From assembly GCF_943734655.1 (NCBI RefSeq), contig NC_071355.1:93875449-93939448 (forward strand): DNA of 64,000 nucleotides. Reading direction: 5' to 3'. The position numbers and the translations under genes are program-made. The notes beneath the pieces were generated by a model that saw nothing but the letters and a program-made list of their open reading frames with translations, made no database searches and was not told the origin of the DNA. Below, in pieces: positions 48,907 to 60,495 of this stretch. Source of the DNA: Sabethes cyaneus. Lineage: Eukaryota; Arthropoda; Insecta; Diptera; Culicidae. Each line of letters opens with the position of its first letter. Within the stretch, counting starts at the first letter, position 1.

Positions 48907-49730
48907 CAATGCACATAAGAAGGACTCCATATAAAGTAGCGGCCAAAATTGCCAAATGTAAAATTTCACATTTTAGCACATGCTTAAACGCGGTTTTGTA
49001 GTAAATTGTCTATATTTTTATGATTCGCGAAAAAAATTTTGATAGAAAAAAAATATCATGTAGAAATAAGCTGTCAAAGTTGCCCATTTCAAAAGTTTGA
49101 AAAATAGGTCATTTTAAAAAAGTCAAAAAATTAAATACTTATCGCGGATGTAAATATTATTGTTATATATCATTTTAAAACTGATACCTTAGCCTATCAA
49201 AAAATGAAATGAAAACAAATTTAAACTCAATGAGGTGCGCGATAGGCTACTTATAATAAAAATGAAATTCTCATAAACTTTAATCAAAAAAACAACTCTT
49301 GTCGCCTCTTGTCGCCGCAGTTTCTTACAATGCGTCTGAAAGCTCGAAGTATGTTGTATCAAAACATGAATTAAAAGCTTGCTATAATTTGACGTTTTCC
49401 GAAAAAAAATAGTTTTAAAATTGTCATATTTTTAGCAAGTCTTTGAAATTTTAAGTACTCTTTCAACAAATTTGATTATCTTTGTTACTAAATTTATTGA
49501 GTACCTGAAGATAGTTTCAATGAGAAAATGGGAGAGTCCCTGCGAGAAAGAAAATTTTTTTTTGTCAAGCAAATATTTATATCGGACACATTTGATCATT
49601 TTCCCCAAATCACCCTAAATATGAGTTCTTATAAGTTTAAATCATTTCTTTTGTAACAAATATAACCTAGAATCAATTTGAAACTAAAAAATAATTTTGG
49701 CCAAAAATCGCAATTTTCCGACTATTGTGC
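48907..49730. other. Unclassified insertion within unit D
   Basis: The repeat sequence breaks at AATGGAACCA and resumes at GTGCAATGGTGAATGG. The AT-rich DNA between has AGCGGCCAAAATTGCCAAA at one side and TTTTGGCCAAAAATCGCAAT at the other, only loosely inverted. No clear TIR, target duplication or ORF. Confidence 0.45.
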
Positions 49731-50302
49731 AATGGTGAATGGAGAGCCCTCCCCTCTTTGGGAAGGGAATTATGACCCCTTCCTCTTTCAAAAGAGGGAG
49801 CTCCCATAAAAATTAAATACAAATATCCTGCTAACTTAAGAATTAATCAAGCAAATGGAACCAAATTTGGCATGTGGGTGTTGTGGGGGGCAAATTTTTT
49901 TTCTATGGTGCATTGATCCCCTCTTTAGGAGGGGAATTATGACCTCTTCCCCTATAAGAGGGGACGCTCGCATTCAAATGAAATACAAATTTCCTGAAAC
50001 CAAATTTGGAATGTGGGGAGTTTTGGAGACAGGATTTTTTTTATGATGGGTTAGACCCCTCACCCCTGTGGTAGTGGGGGCGGACTCTCATACAAAGAAA
50101 TCAGAAATTTTGCATAGCTTAAAAACTAATCGAACTCGAGTAATTTCAGACTCTTCCATATAACATTAGTCAGTAACAAGACCACCAAAAACTATCAATA
50201 GTAACACTAGATGATTCAGGGCGAAACAGCCGCAGACCGCGAGTGTTGCCGGCAACCCGCCGTCGAAAGCGCCGGTCACTGCGGGGGTTACTTCTCCACA
50301 GA

Positions 50303-50690
50303 GATCACCTCTATTTAGGTTTATTTATTTTCCTAGGTCTACTGACCTCTATTACTTTCCTTCAATTGGGTCCGAACGAGCGATAGTGAGTAAGGAGAGG
50401 ATAACCCCAGCGAAATGGTAATTTCCACGAAAATATTTTCCATGAAATGGTACATCCCGCGTATGGTTTTTCGCGAAATGCTATTCCGCGAAACTCTATA
50501 TTCCGCGTTATGGTCAACCGAGAAGTGGTGTTCCGCAAAATGGTATTCGAAATGTTATATAATCATGGCGAATATTTAAATGCTATCCGCTTTATTTTAT
50601 CAGACTAAGCAATGGGGGGAGTTGTTTTCTACTTTACTGTGAGGAAAATTTGTATATTAAACCACCCATGAACTCAGAAATTTACAAAAC
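50303..50690. repeat. 0.4-kb repeat with degenerate GCGAAATGGTA units, copy 2
   Basis: Same sequence and same insertion point as copy 1 (between the GC-rich head and ACAAAACTCGAG of the host repeat), about 90 percent alike by eye. An extra 30-40 bases (CCGAACGAGCGATAGTGAGT) lie near 50370. The shared insertion point shows the host unit was duplicated after the insertion. Confidence 0.72.
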
Positions 50691-50782
50691 TCGAGATTGT
50701 GACAAAGGTCATCCGAGATTCACGATTTATGTACAACACAGTTTAATTAGTGGCAATAAGAAGTTTGTCGGGTCAGCTAGTC

Positions 50783-51540
50783 TATGCCTATAAAAATGGA
50801 TTTCTGTATGCTCTATGTTCCTTATAGAATCGAAAACTATTGAACCGATCGGAGTGAAATTTTGCATGTAGAGGTTTTTGGTGCCAGGGAAGATTCTTAT
50901 GATGGTTAGAGACCCCTTTCCCCACTAAGAGGGGGGGCTCCCATACAAATGAAACACAAATTTCTGCATAACTCGTGAACTATTCGAGCAAATGAAATCA
51001 AATTTGCCATGTGGGTGTTTTTGGAGGTATTTTTTTCTATGGTGAATTGAGACCCCTCCCCTCTTTAGAAGAGGGATTATTACCCCTCCCATCTTCAATA
51101 GGGAGGGTGGGGCTCCTGTACAAATGAAATACAAATTTCCTCTTAACTCGAGAACTAATCAAGCAAATGGAACCAAATTTGGTATGTGGGGGATTTTAGA
51201 GGCATGAATTTATTTTATGATGGTTTAAGACCCATCACCCCTGTGGTAGTAGGGGCGGACTCTCATACAAATGAATCCGAAATTTTTGCATAACTTAAAA
51301 ACTAATCGAATTCGAGAAATTTTAGACCCTTCCATAAAAAATTAGTCAATAACAAGACGGCCAAAAACTATCAATAGTAACACTAGATGATTCAGGGTGA
51401 GACGTCCACAGGCCGCGAGTGTTGTCAGCGACTTGCCGTCGGAAGCGCCTGCCACTGCGGGGGGTAGCCCCCGGGATTTATGTACAGCACAGTTTCATTT
51501 TTGGTAATACGAAGTTTGTCGGGTCAGTTAGTAAGATATA
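50783..51540 (-). repeat. Minisatellite-like composite repeat, unit E
   Basis: The shortest unit. It starts GCCTATAAAAATGGATTTCT with no GTCT array, has three internal blocks, the GAGTGTTGTCAGCGACTTGC head, and ends TTTGTCGGGTCAGTTAG. It lacks the 0.4-kb insertion seen in units C and D. Confidence 0.78.
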
Positions 51541-54500
51541 AATATAACAATTTCATCAACTATTTCAGCACACCACATTTGTTATTTACAATTATATTTA
51601 CTTCGTTTGTTATGTTTTTCTCTTAGTTTTTTTAGTGAAAGTTTAATTAAATTTTTTATATGAGGCCATTACCAATATTTTTTAAAGTTTTTGTCCCTCC
51701 GGTGTTTGGCCACTGAAGGGGGGGGGGGGCGAAAAAAAAACAAAGAGAATGTTTTAATCGAGCAAAAGAAACATGGGTTTTAAGCATTTTTATTTATAGT
51801 TTAAACGTGAAAACCGAATCTATTCTTGCTTATAACATATCGTTACTATTTTCTATGCAAAAATCTACGAAAAATAACAAAAACGAAGGAAATTTTGTGG
51901 ACGATTTTCGAAAATTCCATTTTTCGAATTTCCATTTCTGTTTCGTGCTAGAAGCGTTAACTCAACTCGTACACTCATTTTTCGAGTTTTTCAGATTGTA
52001 GAGCCCACAGACAATTGATTTTATAAAAAAAAATTGACTCATATCCTACAAATTATCTTTTTGGCTTCCGATTTTTCAAGCCAATTTCCAAGGGGGGGTG
52101 TCAAAAACTTTAAAAATGATTTGCAATGGCCTAATATTGTTTCGTTGGTTAGAAATTAATCTACAAATATTGTTTAAAATTATCAAATGTACTAGTCTCG
52201 GAAACTATTTTCGCAAAATATTTTTTCAAGACGGTGCTATTAGTAAAATGCTAATTCATCAAAACAAACTATTATAAGTTCAACATCGATCGTTTGATAC
52301 TGAAAGTCACGTATAGAGAGACTAAAGGATATGGTACAAAATAGCAAGTGTTAGTTATTAGTCTGTATTGCCTTTGTCAGGTAAATAATTTCGTTGTTGA
52401 TAATTTTCTTTGTTTAAATACTTAACAAAAATTTCCTCCAAACAAAATTCGTGTTTGTACTTTGTAAACTTAATTTGATACAATGCTCACAGAGACAACT
52501 ATTCAGGCAAAGGGAGAAGCTCTGAAAGCTCGCTGTACAGGAATTAATAGGACTCTCGACAAGCGCAAAAAGAATTCGATACAGCCAGAAAACTGGTAAA
52601 ACTTATCAATGTAGTTTTCACTATCCTGCAATCGTTAATTTTTAAACAGCAAACATCTAGAATTGCCTCCGAATGAATGACTGAATTGCCTTCTGTCGTA
52701 AAAATGATTGAAAATGTGACACTGCGAGGTTCCACCAAAACAGCGCAACATAACACTATCGTAGAAACTTGTTCTAGAAGTAGTAAAAAACCTATTTCAA
52801 TTTGTTGGCAGTCTTTTCAACAGACTAACTGTAGGAGTAGCTCTCATAAGTTGGTTAGGTCGCACACACTTCGTCATGGTAGATGGTTGATAGGATCAAC
52901 GAGTTTTTCCGCTTGGAATTTATAAAGCTCCACAAACTCGTGAGACTTCTTCATTCGATTAAATGCGTAAAACGTGTTTTTCGAAAGTCTCGTTTATGTT
53001 CCACATTATTTGTCGGCGACGACCGACGGAGCCTCCGACCGACCGAGACTTTGCGTTCTCGGCTTGAAGCACGTAACCGTTTGGTGTTGCAAGCAAGGGC
53101 GCTTTTATACGGCACATTTATCAAGAGTCATGAACAAATTTCATTGCTAAACTTTTCGTGCCATCAACGCTTCCTTCGACTAGTGCGAAGACACCCAAAT
53201 CGATAAACAATCAAGCACGGTAGTAAAATTGATTTTGTGGTAATTGAGTATTTGCTCACCATTAGAAGGTAATAATAGTGCATAGTGCTATTAACCTTCA
53301 TTATCGTCACTGATAATTATTTAGTAATGTAAAGTAATAAACCTTTTTAATTCTTTGAACTTTGTTATACTTTATGCTTTATAGCAAAATCTACACGATA
53401 TATCAAGCTTAATAGTACTAGGTTTTAAGTTGAATAGAGTTACAACTATACTAATATACAAATTATTCTTAATTCTATTTAAAAATCTTAAACAGCAAGA
53501 AATTTTTAAAATTATAGTACAAATTGCCCAACATACAATTTTTTGAATAGTAGCTTGTTCAACCATTATACAGCTAATTACTAAGTAACAAGCGTTTGGC
53601 AAGCTGTAATTCATCAAAAATGTTTGTTGGGAGGGCCGGAGCTCAGAATTTTATGGAATTTTGCATTTGGATGCAGTGCAGTGCGGTGCGAACAAAGCAT
53701 TAGAGGCCATCTATTTACCACGTGGACAGTTTATAGAAGCGCTTGGTGAAAACGGAGCGCTCCCAATCGTAGGTATGATATATATGATTTGTTTATCTAC
53801 CTCCTGTGGATCCCGTGGTTGGATCGTTATGGAATTAATCGCAAAATATGCGGAAAACCTGTAGAATCGAAATCGAAAATAAGAGTTTTTCCAGTTTTTC
53901 AAAATTGTTCGTCGACCATATCTCCTTTAAACGTGGTTTATGTGGATTTCAATTTTTTCAGATGTTTGCAGTTGAAGTGAGCAAAAGTTTTTCGTTCCTT
54001 TCGCCCACGTTTTCAACTTTACATAAAACAAACATAAAACAGATCACTGACAACCGAAACTGTAGAAGCGCAACACAAAATCGTGACTTCCGCAGCAAGC
54101 TTTCTCTACCTTTTCACTGATGTTGTTATTGCCACGCATGCATGCAGGTGTGCAAATAATATTCGCGGATGAAAAATTATATGATCCGTGAAGTTCATTT
54201 CCCCATGTCGGGAACGAGATGTTTTCAGTTTGTGAAGAAAAAACTGTGTTATGAATTGTTGGTTATCAAGATAATGGAAATTTTTTGTGCCTTTTTTAAA
54301 CTGTGCCGTATGAACGATATGATGTGAACTATTGTTATAACAATTATTAATTTTATGATGAATTTTATGATTTATATCAATTTGTGGGTCATATTTCTTT
54401 TTTAAATAAGACCTCGAAGTTGCTCATGGTTAGAATAAACTCCAAAAAGCTCCTTTTTACAACATTAATCGTTACTTATCCACTCTAATATATTAACAAA

Positions 54501-55900
54501 TGAATACCTATCAACCTAAAAGCCAACCCAACTCAACTAACAGGTGAAAATCGGCCAAAGAAATAAGCTGTTTCGGGGTGGCCATGATGACGTGTAACCG
54601 ACCCCTTAATTAAGCAAATTTTCTAAAGGAGGTACTGAAAATAATGTCCAAAGGCGTCTGCCGGATTATCCTATTCATCCGGATGATGTGATGCCTCACA
54701 CAATAATGATAATATCAAACTTAAACATCTCAACTAAAAAGTTTTGATGCTGCAAGTTCATTAAATAATTTACCACTCAGTTAATTAAAGTTAACGTTCG
54801 CAGCTTTTCCACCCTTCGCTCCAACGGTATCTTATCTTGTTAAAAACTTTTTATTGCGCCGTTATGTTTCCTTTCCATTTCCATAGGCTGACTATATCAG
54901 ATAAGAATGCTCATCGAGGTCTGATGTCGCACGTGTAGATGCCCTGCTCAAAATCTCTATCTACAACAATACGACAAGTTGGCCGGGATGGCAAAGCTTG
55001 GGATTTCCTGTACATCCCGTTTCAACCGAGCGGCGAATAGCAGATGGTGCCGGGTATTCAGTCATGTAACAGCTGTTGTTAAAATAAAAGTATGATTTCT
55101 TCATTTGCTTCAGTGGGTGATTTTGCAGCCCTCTTGCTTTTGGTGGAGCCTTTTAAAAACTCGTCTGAAAAAAACACAAACTCCTGATATTACAAATCGT
55201 TATGGCTTGTTTACTTTGGACCTTTTCAATTCAGTAGTTCATTCAGCGTTGACCGCATCGTTTCACGCTGCCGTACCACCAGAGGGAAAGCACATAAATA
55301 AAAGTGAATAATATTATTGTCGTTGCTCGATGTGGCAATTTGGGCACCCACATGTTTGCTGACGGCTGTGGGACGTCTTTTTTACACGTGTGTTGGTTCG
55401 GTGTAGCTTCAGTTCGGCCGCCGCCGGTCAAGAATTGGTTGGGCAAGTCCACCGAAAACGTGGCAGAACTTCCAATGAAATATTGTGCTTAACGGTTATT
55501 GCTATGACTTTTCACCTCCCATGAATTCCGAATGTCAATTGCGGTTCCTGCCGGGTTGTTCGTATGTGCGAGATTTGTGTGAGTTTCAGTTCATCACCCG
55601 TCGTCGAAGCTAGCGTTGTCGTTGTCGAAAAATGTAAACAATCTGTGCCATTTGTACAATGGAACAGCAAAATGCAGACTTTCACTTCCGTCTTGTTTAA
55701 CTTTTTTTTAATTATTCCCCATTTTTCGTTTGCCATTTGTTCGTAATTGCCAAGTTTAAGTATACAGACGCGGCTGCATATTGTCTGCAGCATGCACTGT
55801 ACTTCTAAAATGAGAAAGCTTTATTAATGATTTGAAGAACATGATAGACACTCTACGAATACGATAGTATTTTTATATAGTTCTTTAGTTTATCTATTCC
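51541..55900. other. Intergenic DNA, no recognised gene
   Basis: Stops in all frames. A frame at 52482-52598 (MLTETTIQAKGEALKARCTG and on, 38 codons) vaguely resembles the start of a Bel/Pao-type gag, but nothing downstream continues it. Frames at 52677-53206, 53661-54120 and 55105-55793 overlap on both strands and show no motifs. A G10 run lies near 51720. Confidence 0.45.
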
Positions 55901-56125
55901 AATCTCAATGCTAGGTAAATGGCAATATGAAAAAAAAAAATTCAATAGACTGGACATCGGCTCTCGTCCTGAAGATAGGCATATGATGACTGAAACCGGT
56001 CGACGTTTAAGTTAAAAGTCATTTGTTTTATCTTGTATTTTAACATTTTGTAAGAGTTAGAAGTGTCTTGTCCGCGATTGTGTCTAGTGAGACTTTTCAC
56101 GATTTGCCTTTTCTAGAAGACGCTA

Positions 56126-56526
56126 CCGTGGATCCTCGTTCGTTTGACCGTTTTTAATCTGAACACTTTTTAATTTGAACCCCGTTGGTTTGCATGACGT
56201 GCAAATTAAAAATGGTTCAAATGTCATTTCCAATATGACATCGTTTGCTTATGCAGACAATGCACATAAACACAATTTGTTTGAACTGATCTAGTGTGTT
56301 TAGTCTGTTTCACATTGCGTTTTCCCATCGATTATGGTAGAAATCCGATCGGAGAATGAAATATTCGCTGCTTGCAACTGCCAACTGGATCAAACCCCAA
56401 AACAATAACAAAGAGCAGGGCAGCCAGTTCACACAAACTCCATATTTAAGGTTGCAAGTTGTTCAAATTAAAAACTAACCCCGTTAGTTTGCATGAGCAA
56501 TCGTTCAAACGAACGGGGGTCCACTG
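56126..56526. mobile_element. 401-bp MITE with TA duplication
   Basis: Left end CCGTGGATCCTCGTTCGTTT; right end, reversed, CAGTGGACCCCCGTTCGTTT. TA lies directly on both sides. The inverted similarity continues inwards (TTTTTAATTTGAACCCCGTT against its partner near 56470-56490). No ORF. A Tc1/mariner or pogo-type MITE is the likely class. Confidence 0.78.
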
Positions 56527-56529
56527 TAT

Positions 56530-56713
56530 ACCTCCCTGAAGTAATACCGATAAGGTGGTGCCAGGGGGGATTGAGGCTGGAGACTCGAGTAGGGTTTTAG
56601 TGGGTCTGGTTCCTCACGCCCCAGTAGGGAGGTCGGGATACCAAACCCCACTCCCGGAGTTGTCTTCTCAGGTATCTGATAGCAGATTTCCCTACTCGTT
56701 AAAAAAAAGAAGA
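56530..56713 (+). mobile_element. 3' tail of a LINE-like retroelement with poly-A
   Basis: A GC-rich 170-bp segment (GGGTTTTAGTGGGTCTGGTT, CACGCCCCAGTAGGGAGGTC, TATCTGATAGCAGATTTCCC) ends in A9 at about 56700-56709. It resembles the 3' untranslated end of an R1-like mosquito LINE. The coding part is absent, so it is a strongly 5'-truncated copy. The identification is from memory. Confidence 0.5.
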
Positions 56714-56875
56714 CGATATAATGGCTTCATTTAGAATTAGAACATACTTATGCTCATATTGTGGCGCTCTTGGTGGACGGATTTGGAATTTCTTGGCACC
56801 CGCGTGTCGGAAATTTATTTAGCTTCGCCTATGTATTTTTGACACTTCACAAAACGACTGTATTTTGCAAACAAA

Positions 56876-57471
56876 CACCATGGAAGCCGAAAGATGGGAA
56901 CAAATTGTGCATACTGGAAAATCCATTGCGGTTTGCATCTAGGCTTGCCCAGAAATACCGTATGGCGCGTTATCAAACGGTATAAGGAAACATTGACGAC
57001 GATTCGGAAGCCTCAAGCTAATCATCAGAGTGGAACTGTCGACGGGAAACTGCGTGGTAAGATTTTGAAGACCATCAAGAGGAATCCCAATCTGTCGGAC
57101 CGTGATTTGGCAAGAAAATTCGGTGCTGCCCATAGTACCGTGAGGAGAATTCGACTCCGGGAACGAATCAAATCGTATCGAGCTAGCAAACAGCCAAACC
57201 GAATCATAAAACAGAATAGTGCGACCAAAATCCGTGCTCGAAAGCTATACGACCGGGTGCTAACCAAGTTCGACGGGTGTCTGATGGACCGATGGACGAT
57301 GAAACCTATGTCAAGGCTGACTTCGGTCAAATGCCAGGTCAGAAATTTTGCTTGGCAACGGCTCGGGGGATGTTCCAAGCAAATTTAAATTTGTTTTTGA
57401 CGAAAATTAAATTTATGATTTGGCAGGGCCATTGCAGCTGTGGCAGGAAAACAAAAGTTTTCGTTACAAAT
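56876..57471 (+). pseudogene. ITmD37E-like (Tc1/mariner) transposase, N-terminal part
   Basis: A degraded start MEAERWEQIVHTGKS is followed in another frame by LGLPRNTVWRVIKRYKETLT, then IKRNPNLSDRDLARKFGAAH and STVRRIRLRE (two helix-turn-helix DNA-binding units), then KIRARKLYDRVLTKFDGCLM. The first catalytic Asp lies at about 57283-57297, where a tandem repeat of GATGGAC shifts the frame. The chain continues in another frame (TYVKADFGQMPGQKFCLATA, FMIWQGHCSCGRKTKVFVTN) and is cut at 57472 by a 3-kb insertion. Several stops and frameshifts: inactive. Confidence 0.82.
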
Positions 57472-57763
57472 GAGCCGCTCCGAATTATAGTGGTCTATTG
57501 ACCATTTAGTTAATTTTACAGGAGACGCAATTGTCTAAAAAACTCTATAATAAATTCTGTACAATTATTTTCTCAAACCAAGTGTTCTAATGTGTAGTGT
57601 ATAAAGTGATTCAACATGAGAATACATAAAAATCCCAACTTTTGTCAAAATAAACGATTTATTCACACCAATGTACATAGACCATTATGATTTCATATAT
57701 ATTTTCACCGTAATCCCCAAAACGTTCCGCACCATAGTGGTCTATCTCCATGAGATTTGTAAA

Positions 57764-58170
57764 TGGCTGTATCTTGCGCTGCTGACCGTCTATCTGTTGT
57801 TGCGGTTTTCGGGAAGGTTATTCAAATGACTACCAGCTTTAGGGTGGTATGGAAAATAGCGCAGAATTATCTCACTACGTGGCGCTAGTGTATATGTAAT
57901 ATTCATATACTGGCTGTATCTTGCGCTGCTGACTATCTAGAAAGTTGCAGTCTTCGGGAAGGTTAATCCAATGACTACCAGCTTTAGGGTGGTATGGGAA
58001 ATAGCGCAGAATTGTCTCACTACGTGGCGCCAGTGTATATGTAATATTCATATACAGGCTGTATCTTGCGCTGTTGACTATCTAGAAAGTTGCGGTCCTC
58101 GGGAAGGTTATTCTAATGACTACCAGCTTTAAGATAATATCAAAATAGTACAGAATTGTCTCACTACTAC
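57764..58170 (+). repeat. 145-bp tandem repeat, 2.8 copies
   Basis: Units start at 57764, 57911 and 58056 with TGGCTGTATCTTGCGCTGCT (third copy AGGCTG...). They share CGGGAAGGTTATTC, ATGACTACCAGCTTTAGGGT, CAGAATTGTCTCACTACGTG and GTAATATTCATATAC. The third unit is truncated and more diverged. Non-coding; it lies within the 3-kb TIR element. Confidence 0.9.
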
Positions 58171-58644
58171 AAGGCTATGAGAAATAGTTAACTTCAACAC
58201 TCAATTTTTTTCTAGCTGCGTTAACTGCCTGTAAAAAATTCATCTACCATCTATTAATGGTACTTCTAAAAAGGCCAGAAAAACCCCACTAACTCACTGA
58301 ATCTATTGGTCTCAGTCACGTGAACACATTCCCAGTTACTTTCTAAACATTTTGCACGATTCATGAAAATTGAATAATCAAAGAAAATTCGGTACCAAAT
58401 TTTCAAAAGGGTCAATCTGCAAAATGTCAACAAACCGAGTGAGAGTTATTTTCTGCTGGACTAGCATAGGAAAAAAAACCCTCCATTCCATCTTGAAGGT
58501 AAGAGTAATTTTATAATTTGAGTCATAACAAACATTTTGTTATAATTTTTTCACTGATGATAATGATGATCATTTAAAAAAAATTCTTCACCCGGTTAAT
58601 CGAGTCTAAAATTCGGATAATCTTGTACGACAAGGTAGGTGAGG

Positions 58645-58840
58645 TAGCGTCTCAGTTGGCCTCGAGGTACGATGCTAATCTAATAAGCTAGTCGTCGTAT
58701 ATTCGAATCTCGGTTGGGAGGCGCTCTTAGAGTCAATAATAAATAGTCGCAGCAACTTGCCCTGCAATTGTCCTGTACTCTAACAGCTGGCTGCGAAGTT
58801 TGTCGTGTAAAAACAGAAGAGCAAGTTTCGATAACGGAAT
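58645..58840 (+). mobile_element. Feilai-like SINE inside the 3-kb TIR element
   Basis: The head GTTGGCCTCGAGGTACGATG, the degenerate B box ATTCGAATCTC and the body TAGAGTCAATAATAAATAGT, CCTGCAATTGTCCTGTACTC and CTGGCTGCGAAGTTTGTCG are all visible. It is older than the copies in the inverted-repeat arms, judged by more changes and a lost CTTTGCTT end. Confidence 0.72.
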
Positions 58841-59290
58841 GAAAATCAGGAAAATATTGAGATAGAGATGAAATAGACGATAAAGTGAAGAAGAAAGATA
58901 ACTACACTATTACACTTAGATTTGTGTAAGAATACATCTTATTAAAGTTTCCAAACGATTTTATATCTAAATACTTTAACTAGACTATTTTCATAGACTA
59001 TAGAGGGTAAACTTGAAGCGGAACAGTACATTTCATTACTCTGAATAATTTCATATTCGTTCGAATGAAAAATTATCTCATACACTTTTGTTTGAATTGC
59101 AATTCAAATTTTCCTTGTACTATATTGAAAATAATGTTAAAATATAAAATAATATTGAATAAATTGAAAATGGGTCATTCCACGTCAAGTGACCAAGAAA
59201 AAGTAAAACTTGTAATGGACCTTCTTGGATTTTAACCAAATTCAGTCAGAATTCCAAGTTTGATGCCCCGTTTTTATAAGCAAAAGCCGT

Positions 59291-59394
59291 CCCAAGTATG
59301 TTAGTTTTACTGCACTCTTATTGCGGTTTTTAAGGCCAAAATTGGTCATATAAACCATCATAAGAGTGTTATAAAACCCAAACTGTTACTTGGG
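59291..59394. mobile_element. 104-bp palindromic MITE, second copy of the CCCAAGTA family
   Basis: It begins CCCAAGTATGTTAGTTTTAC and ends AAACTGTTACTTGGG. The middle (GGCCAAAATTGGTCATATAA, CATCATAAGAGTGTTATAAA) matches the element at 11477-11584. It is more diverged, and no TA duplication is left at the edges. Confidence 0.75.
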
Positions 59395-59397
59395 CTG

Positions 59398-60127
59398 TTT
59401 TCGTCAATTCCACTTATTTTCTTTTGCTTATATCTCCGAAAACATTAAGTCTAGAAAGGCACTATTCTCATATTTTCAAAGAAAACTGCGCAATGAATTT
59501 GAAAAAATAGTATTTTTTTAGAATCAATGCTGTCAAATATTTTTCGATTCGATTTAAAAACTATTTTTCTCCCAATGAATATAATTTGATCTCAAAAATT
59601 CCAACTCCATCGTATTTGCCAGATTTTTTATAAAATCAAAAAAAAAATTGACAGTGTTGTCAAATTCCAAAATTTAAACTAAAAAGCTGGCAACACTGCT
59701 CAGTAAAATGTAATATGTAGCAACATATACATGCTTTCACAACAGGGCATAGAGACTCACTGCTTCTTGAAAAAAATATTTTGCTCTTGGTTTTACGCAA
59801 GAAATTGGAGGCCGTTTGCTTCAAAACGTTGTCTCTGGATCGGCAAGGAGTATTCCTTATCGTGACGATAAGTAATTCTAATGTAAAAAATCTCTGGAAT
59901 ACGATGGAGTCGGAACTTTTGAGATTAAAATGTATTCATTGAGAGAAAAATAGAACTTTAGTTTTCAAATCGAATTAAAAAATATTTGGCAGCACTGGTG
60001 CTAAAAAATACTACTTTTTTCGAATTCCTTGGGTAATTTTCTTTGAAAATGTGAAAATAGTATCTTACTAGACTTAATATTTCCGGAGATATAAGCAAAC
60101 GAAAATTAGCGGATTTGACGAAAACAA
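59398..60127. mobile_element. Foldback element with about 240-bp imperfect inverted arms
   Basis: The left arm begins TTTTCGTCAATTCCACTTAT and the right arm, reversed, TTTTCGTCAAATCCGCTAAT. Further pairing is seen for GCTTATATCTCCG, AATATTTTTCGATTCGATTT-like and CTCCATCGTATT segments out to about 59640 and 59880. The central 240 bp is unpaired. No ORF. It could be a foldback MITE or an inverted duplication within the host element. Confidence 0.68.
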
Positions 60128-60495
60128 GGCTTTAGTTGATTAGGTGTGGGGGGGGGCCTTCTCCCATAGAGGTAGGGGGAGTTCAATCGGCACAAAAAAA
60201 CAATAGTCGACTTACACTTATTAACTACTTTCACCGAATTATGGGATTATGGGAGTTTTATCTCAATCTCTGTCACAAGTAAATCCCATGCACATAGACC
60301 ACTATAATGCGGAACAGAATGGTCATTCTGTTCCGGACCTAAAATTCATCATGAAAAAAAGCAGGTTGGAAACCTACTATTTTGTAATTTTTAGTGTTTA
60401 TATAGTACATCTATCGATAAAGATGCGATTTATGCAAAAATCTCATTTTTGAAAAAAATGGTCAATAGACCACTATAATTCGGAACGGCTCAAAT

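Larger units (their letters stand above)
48731..50782 (-). repeat. Minisatellite-like composite repeat, unit D (interrupted)
   Basis: It begins abruptly at TTTATAGAATCGAAAACTAC, lacking the GTCT end. It runs through C-run/G-run units and the GC-rich GAGTGTTGCCGGCAACCCGC head, the second 0.4-kb repeat and the complete terminal TTTGTCGGGTCAGCTAG at about 50766-50782. About 825 bp at 48907-49730 is foreign to the family. Confidence 0.75.
57472..60491. mobile_element. 3020-bp TIR element splitting the transposase, AAAT duplication
   Basis: Left end GAGCCGCTCCGAATTATAGT and right end, reversed, GAGCCGTTCCGAATTATAGT; the match runs 36 bases with one mismatch. AAAT is duplicated (57468-57471 and 60492-60495). 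Removing the element restores the transposase reading VFVTN-KTMPSEL. Two altered internal copies of the terminal motif occur: CGTTCCGCACCATAGTGGTC near 57724 and the reverse ATAGACCACTATAATGCGGA near 60295. It contains a tandem array, a SINE, a small MITE and a foldback (listed separately), and no transposase. Confidence 0.85.

Noticed and set aside
52482..52598. Possible start of a Bel/Pao-type gag (MLTETTIQAKGEALKARCTG)
   Set aside because: The frame ends after 38 codons, and neither LTRs nor any gag, protease or RT motif follows.
55968..56010. Hammerhead-ribozyme-like words CTGAAGA and GAAAC between partly pairing GTC/GAC stems
   Set aside because: The core reads CTGAAGA instead of CTGATGA and stem II hardly pairs. 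Not enough to call a ribozyme; it may be a piece of a dispersed repeat.
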